Shown here piece after piece: positions 11,507-26,000 of a stretch of 64,000 nucleotides of DNA. How positions within the stretch are numbered: position 1 is the stretch's first letter; every line of letters starts with the position of its first letter. The DNA is from Cricetomys ansorgei (taxonomy: Eukaryota > Chordata > Mammalia > Rodentia > Nesomyidae). The translations under genes and the position numbers were made by a program. The DNA is taken from positions 248,001 through 312,000 of the forward strand of contig JAMJFZ010001137.1 of the NCBI GenBank assembly GCA_026225945.1, given 5' to 3'. The notes beneath the pieces were generated by a model that saw nothing but the letters and a program-made list of their open reading frames with translations, was not told where the DNA came from and did not search any database.

Positions 11507-14500
11507 TACTGTCCAGATTTACTAGAGTGTTGAGCTACAATTTAGTCAAAATTGTGACTCATATCTGAAAAAGGCACATAAAATTACACAGTGAAATCTC
11601 ATCAATATGAAACTTAAGTGATCTACTTGATGATAACCTGCCTTTAAACGTTAAGCTAGAGGGTCCCATGTCTTTAATGTACTGAACCTTCAACTGGGGT
11701 CCCTGGACAGAATTTTAGAATGAAGGCAAAGAACTTTTCTTTGCCCTTCATCATTAGATTAAAAGACTCAGAATGCAGAAGCAAATGAAGCCTTTACGGA
11801 AGTAGTGTTTTAAAGAAGTGTGCATTCAGTGTTTTACACTCAGTGCTTCTCATTCATCCTGCAGTTAGTCTCGCTGTCCTAAGACTTTTTTTATGTTGTC
11901 TATACACACTGTTTGAACATCCTCAGATAACCATGAATGGGTTGCCCTTGATCTGGACCACATGTCATTCTTCAGTGACAGTATATTTGGAGAAATGAGC
12001 TGCAGAAGAGAAAGTGCACAGAATACAGAGAAGATAAAAGAGTGTGGAATCTGAGGTTCATTCAGAAGTTGAGATTGTATTGGGTAAGCTCAATAAGAGG
12101 CTCATCATATACACAGTTTTTCGGGGAGACACCAGACAGAGTCATCAAAAACCATCATGCATTGAGACGAAGAGAGCATGAAGGGCATGATAGAATATCA
12201 AACAAGGGGAACACGTGGCATCTCAAGAGCCTTGTAGAGAGAGAACACAGCAGCTTTGGGAATGATAGCCATATTCCCTCAGAGTGAGTGAGGTTGGTTA
12301 TGAGGATATGAATCTGCGGATTCCACAATGCCGTGCTCCCCTTAGAGCACTGTCAGCTCTTCCAAGCACATTTCAGGTTTTGAGAAGGAGCTGTGTCCAT
12401 TCTCCATACATCACACCATCGAGAAAAGCTTCAGCTGATCATTCCAGCCATTGCCAGAATTGGGCTACTGACTTTGAAGTAGTCACAGACACAGGACAAT
12501 CACATATCCAGAGTGCTTTGCTGTCAGTTGTGTATATATAAGTTCACAGCAAAGCTGGGAGATATCTGATGTCCATTTCATATGATATCTGATGACATAG
12601 AGAGCCTCTGTGTAGTTGACCTATAATGATCTATCATGTTTATTAGTCTAAATAGTTTTACTTTGGCGTCAATGGCTATTATGTTAGGTTCATCTCAGGT
12701 GTGTGATGAAACATTATCTGTGGAACTCAGAAAAGCTTAGATAATTTACCTCTGGGAGGGGACATTCCACCTCTGCACAATCATGAAGTTTTATTCAATG
12801 AGCTAAATTGAATCTTCAGCACAATGGTGTCTTTTTCGTGAGAGCTTCAGTTATCACTTGTATTTCATGGATGGAATGTGGGCAGCAAGATTGGGAGTGC
12901 TTGAGAAGCTTCAGTTGCATAAAGATGCATGCCGTTTTTCCTCTTTCCTCCTGGTTTTTGATTATTTTTGTTTTAGAAAATAGAATCTTGCTACATATTT
13001 CAGTGTATGGTTTGAATGGAAAGTTCTTCAGAGACTCAGGGATTTGAACTCTTGTCCTCCAGCTGGTGACATTGCTTTTAAAGCACAGAGTCCATCTTTG
13101 TTGCAACTCTGAGAGGGAGAGGGTGAGATCTTATTGGAGACTTCCCCAAGATTTCTGTCTCCTGATCCTTCAGGTGGAACATGCTGATCCCCCTCTGGAA
13201 CCACAGAATGAAAATTGGCCTGCCATGTTTCCTAGAAACCAAGAGCCATAATAAATCTATCATATTCAAGTTGCAATTGAGGGGTCTTGTGATCCATCAA
13301 CAAGGAGACAACTAACATTCCCCGGCTGTCTCATCCTCATGATCTGCCTGTCTCAGGGTCTTCTAACCGGGATTACATGTGTTTACAGCCTCAGCTCTTG
13401 CAGCTCTGCCACAAGCCTCTTCTATCCCCTCTCACCTCTCGTGTTCCCTCTCTTGCCTATCCTCTCTCCTCGCCCAGCTTCAGCTCTGCTGATCCATCCT
13501 CTACTCCTCCTTTCCCTTCTTCTTCTTCCTTTTCCTTACCCTCGGATAAGTTATATGTTTTCATCTCTTTGAAGTAGGATCTGAGAGATTTTCCATCCAA
13601 AGCCTTGAGAGGGCTGGGAGTTTGGCTTACAGGTAGGGTCCTTGTCCAACAAGTACAGGATCTTGGTTTCAGTCCCCACTACTCTGGTGAAAGGAAAAGT
13701 TCAAAAGCATGACTTTGGACGTGGAACAACAGATCTCTTGTCAAGTCTGCAGTCAACAGTTAGTTAGCTTTGCGAAAGGCCCTGAGCCAGAACCACAGCC
13801 TGGGGCCTCATGTGTGCCTAACTAGCAGATAAATAATCCATGTTTGTTGTTCCAAGCTGCCCTTTTAGGGACATTATTAGTCTTCAGCAGAGAAGTGAGA
13901 AGACTAATCTCCTTCTGGGAGGACAGGACAGAAGAAGAAAGTAGCTACAGACAAATCAGAAGACCTCATGCAGTCTCACACTGAAATGTCTAAGGCAAGG
14001 CCATCTTGTTCTTTCTCCATTTCATTTTTACGTACATGTTCTGAGATCTCAATGCCCCTCACACAAGTGGTCTTGTCTTCCTTCGCATCATATATGAGAT
14101 TTTCATGGTTTTGACCAAGAAAACGAATTAATTAATTAATTAATCTTGTAAAGGAAACTTAAAAGCAGAGCAAGCTAGGAGTCATATTTAATGTGATATT
14201 GGGCAGGAATTTCTGTACTTTCATTCTCACCTGCATTCTGAGTTGATTTCCATAGGTGGGTTTCTACTATGCATGCATCCTAGGCCAAATGACAGTTTCT
14301 GCTGAGACCAGACAAAGCCTGAAGCAGAGCAGCAAGTTTCTCCAAAACACAGCTGTGGGCTCTGATGACCCATTCAGAGCCTGACTTTGAGGAGACATTG
14401 AACCCCACAGCTGTAGAGAGATACAACTTTCACATTAGGGAACTGGAGGATTTATTATCCAAATGTTAGACTTCTTTAGAAATCTAGGTAGAGAAGCATG

Positions 14501-15349
14501 AGCTTCTGACATTCCCTACTCTTCTGGTGGAGTCTTCTCTGTCTCACAGAACTGGAAACCCAAACCTTTGCACATACCAGACAAGATAGAGTCATACCAC
14601 TAAGCTCCATCCTCATCCCCCTTTCTCTTCCTCTTTGAAGATTCGTTGATGTTTGTAATCACACAGTTTGAATGTGTGTGTGTGTATCAATGTATTCATC
14701 CATCAGGAGGTCAGGGGTCAACCTCAGCTGTCAATCATTTGGAGGTGCCATTGATCTTGGTTTTCATACAGGGACTCTTCTAAGAACTGTAACTCAGTGT
14801 ATGTTCTAGGTTTGCTGGCCTCAGAATCCCAGGAATCTCCCTGTCTCCACTACTTCAGAGCATAGGTTCATTGTACCACATTTGGGTTTTCACTTCAGCA
14901 TGGGTTTGAATTGGCATAAGCTGGTGTGTGCAAAGGACTCGCCCCAGAGCCTATGTGGCCATTGGAACCAGATTTCAAATGTTCTCCTCTGTTTCTCCAT
15001 TTTCTGTAGTGGCCCAGATACAGATAAACATGCAGGCATTTGGTCCAAAATGTTGTATCTGAGGCTCAGCCTCTCTAGTCTTCACAAATAAAGAGCAGTA
15101 GGCTCTAAAGGCTGATCTACAATGCTGTGTGCAATGAAATAACCGGATCCATGGCTCAGCTCCATGAGTGGAAGCCATTTCAGTAGATTTCATCATTGTG
15201 TCATCCAAATGGAAACTTTCCCCTGAGCCTGTGAGGCACCAAAGGGCAAAAGAAATTCAAATTGAATCCTGCTATCACATCCTTAGGACCTTCCATCTCC
15301 ATTTTTTGACTTTCTCTTTTCTCTTTTGTTCCCTGTCTGTTTGAAAGTT
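11507..15349. repeat. Macrosatellite unit A4 (gamma)
   Basis: 3,843 bp. Distinguishing marks: 'taactagcag' near 13,820 in place of 'taacacacag', 'ctcaatgcccc' near 14,047 (shared with A5), 'gcttcagttgcataaag' near 12,908 where the other gamma units read 'cagtcg', and 'gaactgtaactc' near 14,785. The private and shared changes show a real separate copy, not an exact computational duplicate. Landmarks: ID-like SINE 13,609-13,699, DR1-like motif 14,708-14,720, B4-class SINE (minus) about 14,672-14,948, TATATAAG at 12,535-12,542. Confidence 0.95.
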
Positions 15350-18300
15350 TACTGTCCAGATTTACTAGAGTGTTGAGCTACAATTTAGTCAAAATTGTGA
15401 CTCATATCTGAAAAAGGCACATAAAATTACACAGTGAAATCTCATCAATATGAAACTTAAGTGATCTACTTGATGATAACCTGCCTTTAAACGTTAAGCT
15501 AGAGGGTCCCATGTCTTTAATGTACTGAACCTTCAACTGGGGTCCCTGGACAGAATTTTAGAATGAAGGCAAAGAACTTTTCTTTGCCCTTCATCATTAG
15601 ATTAAAAGACTCAGAATGCAGAAGCAAATGAAGCCTTTACGGAAGTAGTGTTTTAAAGAAGTGTGCATTCAGTGTTTTACACTCAGTGCTTCTCATTCAT
15701 CCTGCAGTTAGTCTCGCTGTCCTAAGACTTTTTTTATGTTGTCTATACACACTGTTTGAACATCCTCAGATAACCATGAATGGGTTGCCCTTGATCTGGA
15801 CCACATGTCATTCTTCAGTGACAGTATATTTGGAGAAATGAGCTGCAGAAGAGAAAGTGCACAGAATACAGAGAAGATAAAAGAGTGTGGAATCTGAGGT
15901 TCATTCAGAAGTTGAGATTGTATTGGGTAAGCTCAATAAGAGGCTCATCATATACACAGTTTTTCGGGGAGACACCAGACAGAGTCATCAAAAACCATCA
16001 TGCATTGAGACGAAGAGAGCATGAAGGGCATGATAGAATATCAAACAAGGGGAACACGTGGCATCTCAAGAGCCTTGTAGAGAGAGAACACAGCAGCTTT
16101 GGGAATGATAGCCATATTCCCTCAGAGTGAGTGAGGTTGGTTATGAGGATATGAATCTGCGGATTCCACAATGCCGTGCTCCCCTTAGAGCACTGTCAGC
16201 TCTTCCAAGCACATTTCAGGTTTTGAGAAGGAGCTGTGTCCATTCTCCATACATCACACCATCGAGAAAAGCTTCAGCTGATCATTCCAGCCATTGCCAG
16301 AATTGGGCTACTGACTTTGAAGTAGTCACAGACACAGGACAATCACATATCCAGAGTGCTTTGCTGTCAGTTGTGTATATATAAGTTCACAGCAAAGCTG
16401 GGAGATATCTGATGTCCATTTCATATGATATCTGATGACATAGAGAGCCTCTGTGTAGTTGACCTATAATGATCTATCATGTTTATTAGTCTAAATAGTT
16501 TTACTTTGGCGTCAATGGCTATTATGTTAGGTTCATCTCAGGTGTGTGATGAAACATTATCTGTGGAACTCAGAAAAGCTTAGATAATTTACCTCTGGGA
16601 GGGGACATTCCACCTCTGCACAATCATGAAGTTTTATTCAATGAGCTAAATTGAATCTTCAGCACAATGGTGTCTTTTTCGTGAGAGCTTCAGTTATCAC
16701 TTGTATTTCATGGATGGAATGTGGGCAGCAAGATTGGGAGTGCTTGAGAAGCTTCAGTCGCATAAAGATGCATGCCGTTTTTCCTCTTTCCTCCTGGTTT
16801 TTGATTATTTTTGTTTTAGAAAATAGAATCTTGCTACATATTTCAGTGTATGGTTTGAATGGAAAGTTCTTCAGAGACTCAGGGATTTGAACTCTTGTCC
16901 TCCAGCTGGTGACATTGCTTTTAAAGCACAGAGTCCATCTTTGTTGCAACTCTGAGAGGGAGAGGGTGAGATCTTATTGGAGACTTCCCCAAGATTTCTG
17001 TCTCCTGATCCTTCAGGTGGAACATGCTGATCCCCCTCTGGAACCACAGAATGAAAATTGGCCTGCCATGTTTCCTAGAAACCAAGAGCCATAATAAATC
17101 TATCATATTCAAGTTGCAATTGAGGGGTCTTGTGATCCATCAACAAGGAGACAACTAACATTCCCCGGCTGTCTCATCCTCATGATCTGCCTGTCTCAGG
17201 GTCTTCTAACCGGGATTACATGTGTTTACAGCCTCAGCTCTTGCAGCTCTGCCACAAGCCTCTTCTATCCCCTCTCACCTCTCGTGTTCCCTCTCTTGCC
17301 TATCCTCTCTCCTCGCCCAGCTTCAGCTCTGCTGATCCATCCTCTACTCCTCCTTTCCCTTCTTCTTCTTCCTTTTCCTTACCCTCGGATAAGTTATATG
17401 TTTTCATCTCTTTGAAGTAGGATCTGAGAGATTTTCCATCCAAAGCCTTGAGAGGGCTGGGAGTTTGGCTTACAGGTAGGGTCCTTGTCCAACAAGTACA
17501 GGATCTTGGTTTCAGTCCCCACTACTCTGGTGAAAGGAAAAGTTCAAAAGCATGACTTTGGACGTGGAACAACAGATCTCTTGTCAAGTCTGCAGTCAAC
17601 AGTTAGTTAGCTTTGCGAAAGGCCCTGAGCCAGAACCACACCATGGGGCCTCATGTGTGCCTAACACACAGATAAATAATCCATGTTTGTTGTTCCAAGC
17701 TGCCCTTTTAGGGACATTATTAGTCTTCAGCAGAGAAGTGAGAAGACTAATCTCCTTCTGGGAGGACAGGACAGAAGAAGAAAGTAGCTACAGACAAATC
17801 AGAAGACCTCATGCAGTCTCACACTGAAATGTCTAAGGCAAGGCCATCTTGTTCTTTCTCCATTTCATTTTTACGTACATGTTCTGAGATCTCAATGCCC
17901 CTCACACAAGTGGTCTTGTCTTCCTTCGCATCATATATGAGATTTTCATGGTTTTGACCAAGAAAACGAATTAATTAATTAATTAATCTTGTAAAGGAAA
18001 CTTAAAAGCAGAGCAAGCTAGGAGTCATATTTAATGTGATATTGGGCAGGAATTTCTGTACTTTCATTCTCACCTGCATTCTGAGTTGATTTCCATAGGT
18101 GGGTTTCTACTATGCATGCATCCTAGGCCAAATGACAGTTTCTGCTGAGACCAGACAAAGCCTGAAGCAGAGCAGCAAGTTTCTCCAAAACACAGCTGTG
18201 GGCTCTGATGACCCATTCAGAGCCTGACTTTGAGGAGACATTGAACCCCACAGCTGTAGAGAGATACAACTTTCACATTAGGGAACTGGAGGATTTATTA

Positions 18301-19192
18301 TCCAAATGTTAGACTTCTTTAGAAATCTAGGTAGAGAAGCATGAGCTTCTGACATTCCCTACTCTTCTGGTGGAGTCTTCTCTGTCTCACAGAACTGGAA
18401 ACCCAAACCTTTGCACATACCAGACAAGATAGAGTCATACCACTAAGCTCCATCCTCATCCCCCTTTCTCTTCCTCTTTGAAGATTCGTTGATGTTTGTA
18501 ATCACACAGTTTGAATGTGTGTGTGTGTATCAATGTATTCATCCATCAGGAGGTCAGGGGTCAACCTCAGCTGTCAATCATTTGGAGGTGCCATTGATCT
18601 TGGTTTTCATACAGGGACTCTTCTAAGAACTGTAACTCAGTGTATGTTCTAGGTTTGCTGGCCTCAGAATCCCAGGAATCTCCCTGTCTCCACTACTTCA
18701 GAGCATAGGTTCATTGTACCACATTTGGGTTTTCACTTCAGCATGGGTTTGAATTGGCATAAGCTGGTGTGTGCAAAGGACTCGCCCCAGAGCCTATGTG
18801 GCCATTGGAACCAGATTTCAAATGTTCTCCTCTGTTTCTCCATTTTCTGTAGTGGCCCAGATACAGATAAACATGCAGGCATTTGGTCCAAAATGTTGTA
18901 TCTGAGGCTCAGCTTCTCTAGTCTTCACAAATAAAGAGCAGTAGGCTCTAAAGGCTGATCTACAATGCTGTGTGCAATGAAATAACCGGATCCATGGCTC
19001 AGCTCCATGAGTGGAAGCCATTTCAGTAGATTTCATCATTGTGTCATCCAAATGGAAACTTTCCCCTGAGCCTGTGAGGCACCAAAGGGCAAAAGAAATT
19101 CAAATTGAATCCTGCTATCACATCCTTAGGACCTTCCATCTCCATTTTTTGACTTTCTCTTTTCTCTTTTGTTCCCTGTCTGTTTGAAAGTT
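15350..19192. repeat. Macrosatellite unit A5 (gamma)
   Basis: 3,843 bp, the same length as A4. It shares 'ctcaatgcccc' near 17,890 and 'gaactgtaactc' near 18,628 with A4, but carries the 'taacacacag' state near 17,662 that A3 has and A4 lacks. It has a private 'cacaccatggggcc' near 17,636. Landmarks: ID-like SINE 17,452-17,542, DR1-like motif 18,551-18,563, B4-class SINE (minus) about 18,515-18,791. Confidence 0.95.
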
Positions 19193-22100
19193 TACTGTCC
19201 AGATTTACTAGAGTGTTGAGCTACAATTTAGTCAAAATTGTGACTCATATCTGAAAAAGGCACATAAAATTACACAGTGAAATCTCATCAATATGAAACT
19301 TAAGTGATCTACTTGATGATAACCTGCCTTTAAACGTTAAGCTAGAGGGTCCCATGTCTTTAATGTACTGAACCTTCAACTGGGGTCCCTGGACAGAATT
19401 TTAGAATGAAGGCAAAGAACTTTTCTTTGCCCTTCATCATTAGATTAAAAGACTCAGAATGCAGAAGCAAATGAAGCCTTTACGGAAGTAGTGTTTTAAA
19501 GAAGTGTGCATTCAGTGTTTTACACTCAGTGCTTCTCATTCATCCTGCAGTTAGTCTCGCTGTCCTAAGACTTTTTTATGTTGTCTATACACACTGTTTG
19601 AACATCCTCAGATAACCATGAATGGGTTGCCCTTGATCTGGACCACATGTCATTCTTCAGTGACAGTATATTTGGAGAAATGAGCTGCAGAAGAGAAAGT
19701 GCACAGAATACAGAGAAGATAAAAGAGTGTGGAATCTGAGGTTCATTCAGAAGTTGAGATTGTATTGGGTAAGCTCAATAAGAGGCTCATCATATACACA
19801 GTTTTTCGGGGAGACACCAGACAGAGTCATCAAAAACCATCATGCATTGAGACGAAGAGAGCATGAAGGGCATGATAGAATATCAAACAAGGGGAACACG
19901 TGGCATCTCAAGAGCCTTGTAGAGAGAGAACACAGCAGCTTTGGGAATGATAGCCATATTCCCTCAGAGTGAGTGAGGTTGGTTATGAGGATATGAATCT
20001 GCGGATTCCACAATGCCGTGCTCCCCTTAGAGCACTGTCAGCTCTTCCAAGCACATTTCAGGTTTTGAGAAGGAGCTGTGTCCATTCTCCATACATCACA
20101 CCAACGAGAAAAGCTTCAGCTGATCATTCCAGCCATTGCCAGAATTGGGCTACTGACTTTGAAGTAGTCACAGACACAGGACAATCACATATCCAGAGTG
20201 CTTTGCTGTCAGTTGTGTATATATAAGTTCACAGCAAAGCTGGGAGATATCTGATGTCCATTTCATATGATATCTGATGACATAGAGAGCCTCTGTGTAG
20301 TTGACCTATAATGATCTATCATGTTCATTATTCTAAATAGTTTTACTTTGGCGTCAATGGCTATTATGTTAGGTTCATCTCAGGTGTGTGATGAAACATT
20401 ATCTGTGGAACTCAGAAAAGCTTAGATAATTTACCTCTGGGAGGGGACATTCCACCTCTGCACAATCATGAAGTTTTATTCAATGAGCTAAATTGAATCT
20501 TCAGCACAATGGTGTCTTTTTCGTGAGAGCTTCAGTTATCACTTGTATTTCATGGATGGAATGTGGGCAGCAAGATTGGGAGTGCTTGAGAAGCTTCAGT
20601 CGCATAAAGATGCATGCCGTTTTTCCTCTTTCCTCCTGGTTTTTGATTATTTTTGTTTTAGAAAATAGAATCTTGCTACATATTTCAGTGTATGGTTTGA
20701 ATGGAAAGTTCTTCAGAGACTCAGGGATTTGAACTCTTGTCCTCCAGCTGGTGACATTGCTTTTAAAGCACAGAGTCCATCTTTGTTGCAACTCTGAGAG
20801 GGAGAGGGTGAGATCTTATTGGAGACTTCCCCAAGATTTCTGTCTCCTGATCCTTCAGGTGGAACATGCTGATCCCCCTCTGGAACCACAGAATGAAAAT
20901 TGGCCTGCCATGTTTCCTAGAAACCAAGAGCCATAATAAATCTATCATATTCAAGTTGCAATTGAGGGGTCTTGTGATCCATCAACAAGGAGACAACTAA
21001 CATTCCCCGGCTGTCTCATCCTCATGATCTGCCTGTCTCAGGGTCTTCTAACCGGGATTACATGTGTTTACAGCCTCAGCTCTTGCAGCTCTGCCACAAG
21101 CCTCTTCTATCCCCTCTCACCTCTCGTGTTCCCTCTCTTGCCTATCCCTCTCTCCTCGCCCAGCTTCAGCTCTGCTGATCCATCCTCTACTCCTCCTTTC
21201 CCTTCTTCTTCTTCCTTTTCCTTACCCTCGGATAAGTTATATGTTTTCATCTCTTTGAAGTAGGATCTGAGAGATTTTCCATCCAAAGCCTTGAGAGGGC
21301 TGGGAGTTTGGCTTACAGGTAGGGTCCTTGTCCAACAAGTACAGGATCTTGGTTTCAGTCCCCACTACTCTGGTGAAAGGAAAAGTTCAAAAGCATGACT
21401 TTGGACGTGGAACAACAGATCTCTTGTCAAGTCTGCAGTCAACAGTTAGTTAGCTTTGCGAAAGGCCCTGAGCCAGAACCAACAGCCTGGGGCCTCATGT
21501 GTGCCTAACTAGCAGATAAATAATCCATGTTTGTTGTTCCAAGCTGCCCTTTTAGGGACATTATTAGTCTTCAGCAGAGAAGTGAGAAGACTAATCTCCT
21601 TCTGGGAGGACAGGACAGAAGAAGAAAGTAGCTACAGACAAATCAGAAGACCTCATGCAGTCTCACACTGAAATGTCTAAGGCAAGGCCATCTTGTTCTT
21701 TCTCCATTTCATTTTTACGTACATGTTCTGAGATCTCTGTGCCCCTCACACAAGTGGTCTTCGCATCATATATGAGATTTTCATGGTTTTGACCAAGAAA
21801 ACGAATTAATTAATTAATTAATCTTGTAAAGGAAACTTAAAAGCAGAGCAAGCTAGGAGTCATATTTAATGTGATATTGGGCAGGAATTTCTGTACTTTC
21901 ATTCTCACCTGCATTCTGAGTTGATTTCCATAGGTGGGTTTCTACTATGCATGCATCCTAGGCCAAATGACAGTTTCTGCTGAGACCAGACAAAGCCTGA
22001 AGCAGAGCAGCAAGTTTCTCCAAAACACAGCTGTGGGCTCTGATGACCCATTCAGAGCCTGACTTTGAGGAGACATTGAACCCCACAGCTGTAGAGAGAT

Positions 22101-23028
22101 ACAACTTTCACATTAGGGAACTGGAGGATTTATTATCCAAATGTTAGACTTCTTTAGAAATCTAGGTAGAGAAGCATGAGCTTCTGACATTCCCTACTCT
22201 TCTGGTGGAGTCTTCTCTGTCTCACAGAACTGGAAACCCAAACCTTTGCACATACCAGACAAGATAGAGTCATACCACTAAGCTCCATCCTCATCCCCCT
22301 TTCTCTTCCTCTTTGAAGATTCGTTGATGTTTGTAATCACACAGTTTGAATGTGTGTGTGTGTATCAATGTATTCATCCATCAGGAGGTCAGGGGTCAAC
22401 CTCAGCTGTCAATCATTTGGAGGTGCCATTGATCTTGGTTTTCATACTGGGACTCTTCTAAGAACTGTAACTCAGTGTATGTTCTAGGTTTGCTGGCCTC
22501 AGAATCCCAGGAATCTCCCTGTCTCCACTACTTCAGAGCATAGGTTCATTGTACCACATTTGGGTTTTCACTTCAGCATGGGTTTGAATTGGCATAAGCT
22601 GGTGTGTGCAAAGGACTCGCCCCAGAGCCTATGTGGCCATTGGAACCAGATTTCAAAGGTTCTCCTCTGTTTCTCCATTTTCTGTAGTGGCCCAGATACA
22701 GATAAACATGCAGGCATTTGGTCCAAAATGTTGTATCTGAGGCTCAGCTTCTCTAGTCTTCACAAATAAAGGAGCAGTAGGCTCTAAAGGCTGATCTACA
22801 ATGCTGTGTGCAATGAAATAACCGGATCCATGGCTCAGCTCCATGAGTGGAAGCCATTTCAGTAGATTTCATCAGTGTGTCATCCAAATGGAAACTTTCC
22901 CCTGAGCCTGTGAGGCACCAAAGGGCAAAAGAAATTCAAATTGAATCCTGCTATCACATCCTTAGGACCTTCCATCTCCATTTTTTGACTTTCTCTTTTC
23001 TCTTTTGTTCCCTGTCTGTTTGAAAGTT
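19193..23028. repeat. Macrosatellite unit A6 (gamma, 9-bp deletion lineage)
   Basis: 3,836 bp. It is shorter mainly because 'ggtcttgtcttccttcgcat' is reduced to 'ggtcttcgcat' near 21,757, a 9-bp loss shared only with A7. It also shares 'tgttcattatt' near 20,323, 'ctctgtgcccc' near 21,735 and 'caaaggttctcctc' near 22,655 with A7. An extra C near 21,146 shifts the frames of the pyrimidine tract. Landmarks: ID-like SINE 21,295-21,384, DR1-like motif 22,386-22,398, B4-class SINE (minus) about 22,350-22,626. Confidence 0.95.
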
Positions 23029-26000
23029 TACTGTCCAGATTTACTAGAGTGTTGAGCTACAATTTAGTCAAAATTGTGACTCATATCTGAAAAAGGCACA
23101 TAAAATTACACAGTGAAATCTCATCAATATGAAACTTAAGTGATCTACTTGATGATAACCTGCCTTTAAATGTTAAGCTAGAGGGTCCCATGTCTTTAAT
23201 GTACTGAACCTTCAACTGGGGTCCCTGGACAGAATTTTAGAATGAAGGCAAAGAACTTTTCTTTGCCCTTCATCATTAGATTAAAAGACTCAGAATGCAG
23301 AAGCAAATGAAGCCTTTACGGAAGTAGTGTTTTAAAGAAGTGTGCATTCAGTGTTTTACACTCAGTGCTTCTCATTCATCCTGCAGTTAGTCTCACTGTC
23401 CTAAGACTTTTTTATGTTGTCTATACACACTGTTTGAACATCCTCAGATAACCATGAATGGGTTGCCCTTGATCTGGACCACATGTCATTCTTCAGTGAC
23501 AGTATATTTGGAGAAATGAGCTGCAGAAGAGAAAGTGCACAGAATACAGAGAAGATAAAAGAGTGTGGAATCTGAGGTTCATTCAGAAGTTGAGATTGTA
23601 TTGGGTAAGCTCAATAAGAGGCTCATCATATACACAGTTTTTTCGGGGAGACACCAGACAGAGTCATCAAAAACCATCATGCATTGAGACGAAGAGAGCA
23701 TGAAGGGCATGATAGAATATCAAACAAGGGGAACACGTGGCATCTCAAGAGCCTTGTAGAGAGAGAACACAGCAGCTTTGGGAATGATAGCCATATTCCC
23801 TCAGACTGAGTGAGGTTGGTATGAGGATATGAATCTGCGGATTCCACAATGCCGTGCTCCCCTTAGAGCACTGTCAGCTCTTCCAAGCACATTTCAGGTT
23901 TTGAGAAGGAGCTGTGTCCATTCTCCATACATCACACCATCGAGAAAAGCTTCAGCTGATCATTCCAGCCATTGCCAGAATTGGGCTACTGACTTTGAAG
24001 TAGTCACAGACACAGGACAATCACATATCCAGAGTGCTTTGCTGTCAGTTGTGTATATATAAGTTCACAGCAAAGCTGGGAGATATCTGATGTCCATTTC
24101 ATATGATATCTGATGACATAGAGAGCCTCTGTGTAGTTGACCTATAATGATCTATCATGTTCATTATTGTAAAGAGTTTTACTTTGGCGTCAATGGCTAT
24201 TATGTTAGGTTCATCTCAGGTGTGTGATGAAACATTATCTGTGGAACTCAGAAAAGCTTAGATAATTTACCTCTGGGAGGGGACATTCCACCTCTGCACA
24301 ATCATGAAGTTTTATTCAATGAGCTAAATTGAATCTTCAGCACAATGGTGTCTTTTTCGTGAGAGCTTCAGTTATCACTTGTATTTCATGGATGGAATGT
24401 GGGCAGCAAGATTGGGAGTGCTTGAGAAGCTTCAGTCGCATAAAGATGCATGCCGTTTTTCCTCTTTCCTCCTGGTTTTTGATTATTTTTGTTTTAGAAA
24501 ATAGAATCTTGCTACATATTTCAGTGTATGGTTTGAATGGAAAGTTCTTCAGAGACTCAGGGATTTGAACTCTTGTCCTCCAGCTGGTGACATTGCTTTT
24601 AAAGCACAGAGTCCATCTTTGTTGCAACTCTGAGAGGGAGAGGGTGAGATCTTATTGGAGACTTCCCCAAGATTTCTGTCTCCTGATCCTTCAGGTGGAA
24701 CATGCTGATCCCCCTCTGGAACCACAGAATGAAAATTGGCCTGCCATGTTTCCTAGAAACCAAGAGCCATAATAAATGTATCATATTCAAGTTGCAATTG
24801 AGGGGTCTTGTGATCCATCAACAAGGAGACAACTAACATTCCCCGGCTGTCTCATCCTCATGATCTGCCTGTCTCAGGGTCTTCTAACCGGGATTACATG
24901 TGTTTACAGCCTCAGCTCTTGCAGCTCTGCCACAAGCCTCTTCTATCCCCTCTCACCTCTCGTGTTCCCTCTCTTGCCTATCCTCTCTCCTCGCCCAGCT
25001 TCAGCTCTGCTGATCCATCCTCTACTCCTCCTTTCCCTTCTTCTTCTTCCTTTTCCTTACCCTCGGATAAGTTATATGTTTTCATCTCTTTGAAGTAGGA
25101 TCTGAGAGATTTTCCATCCAAAGCCTTGAGAGGGCTGGGAGTTTGGCTTACAGGTAGGGTCCTTGTCCAACAAGTACAGGATCTTGGTTTCAGTCCCCAC
25201 TACTCTGGTGAAAGGAAAAGTTCAAAAGCATGACTTTGGACGTGGAACAACAGATCTCTTGTCAAGTCTGCAGTCAACAGTTAGTTAGCTTTGCGAAAGG
25301 CCCTGAGCCAGAACCAACAGCCTGGGGCCTCATGTGTGCCTAACTAGCAGATAAATAATCCATGTTTGTTGTTCCAAGCTGCCCTTTTAGGGACATTATT
25401 AGTCTTCAGCAGAGAAGTGAGAAGACTAATCTCCTTCTGGGAGGACAGGACAGAAGAAGAAAGTAGCTACAGACAAATCAGAAGACCTCATGCAGTCTCA
25501 CACTGAAATGTCTAAGGCAAGGCCATCTTGTTCTTTCTCCATTTCATTTTTACGTACATGTTCTGAGATCTCTGTGCCCCTCACACAAGTGGTCTTCGCA
25601 TCATATGTGAGATTTTCATGGTTTTGACCAAGAAAACGAATTAATTAATTAATTAATCTTGTAAAGGAAACTTAAAAGCAGAGCAAGCTAGGAGTCATAT
25701 TTAATGTGATATTGGGCAGGAATTTCTGTACTTTCATTCTCACCTGCATTCTGAGTTGATTTCCATAGGTGGGTTTCTACTATGCATGCATCCTAGGCCA
25801 AATGACAGTTTCTGCTGAGACCAGACAAAGCCTGAAGCAGAGCAGCAAGTTTCTCCAAAACACAGCTGTGGGCTCTGATGACCCATTCAGAGCCTGACTT
25901 TGAGGAGACATTGAACCCCACAGCTGTAGAGAGATACAACTTTCACATTAGGGAACTGGAGGATTTATTATCCAAATGTTAGACTTCTTTAGAAATCTAG

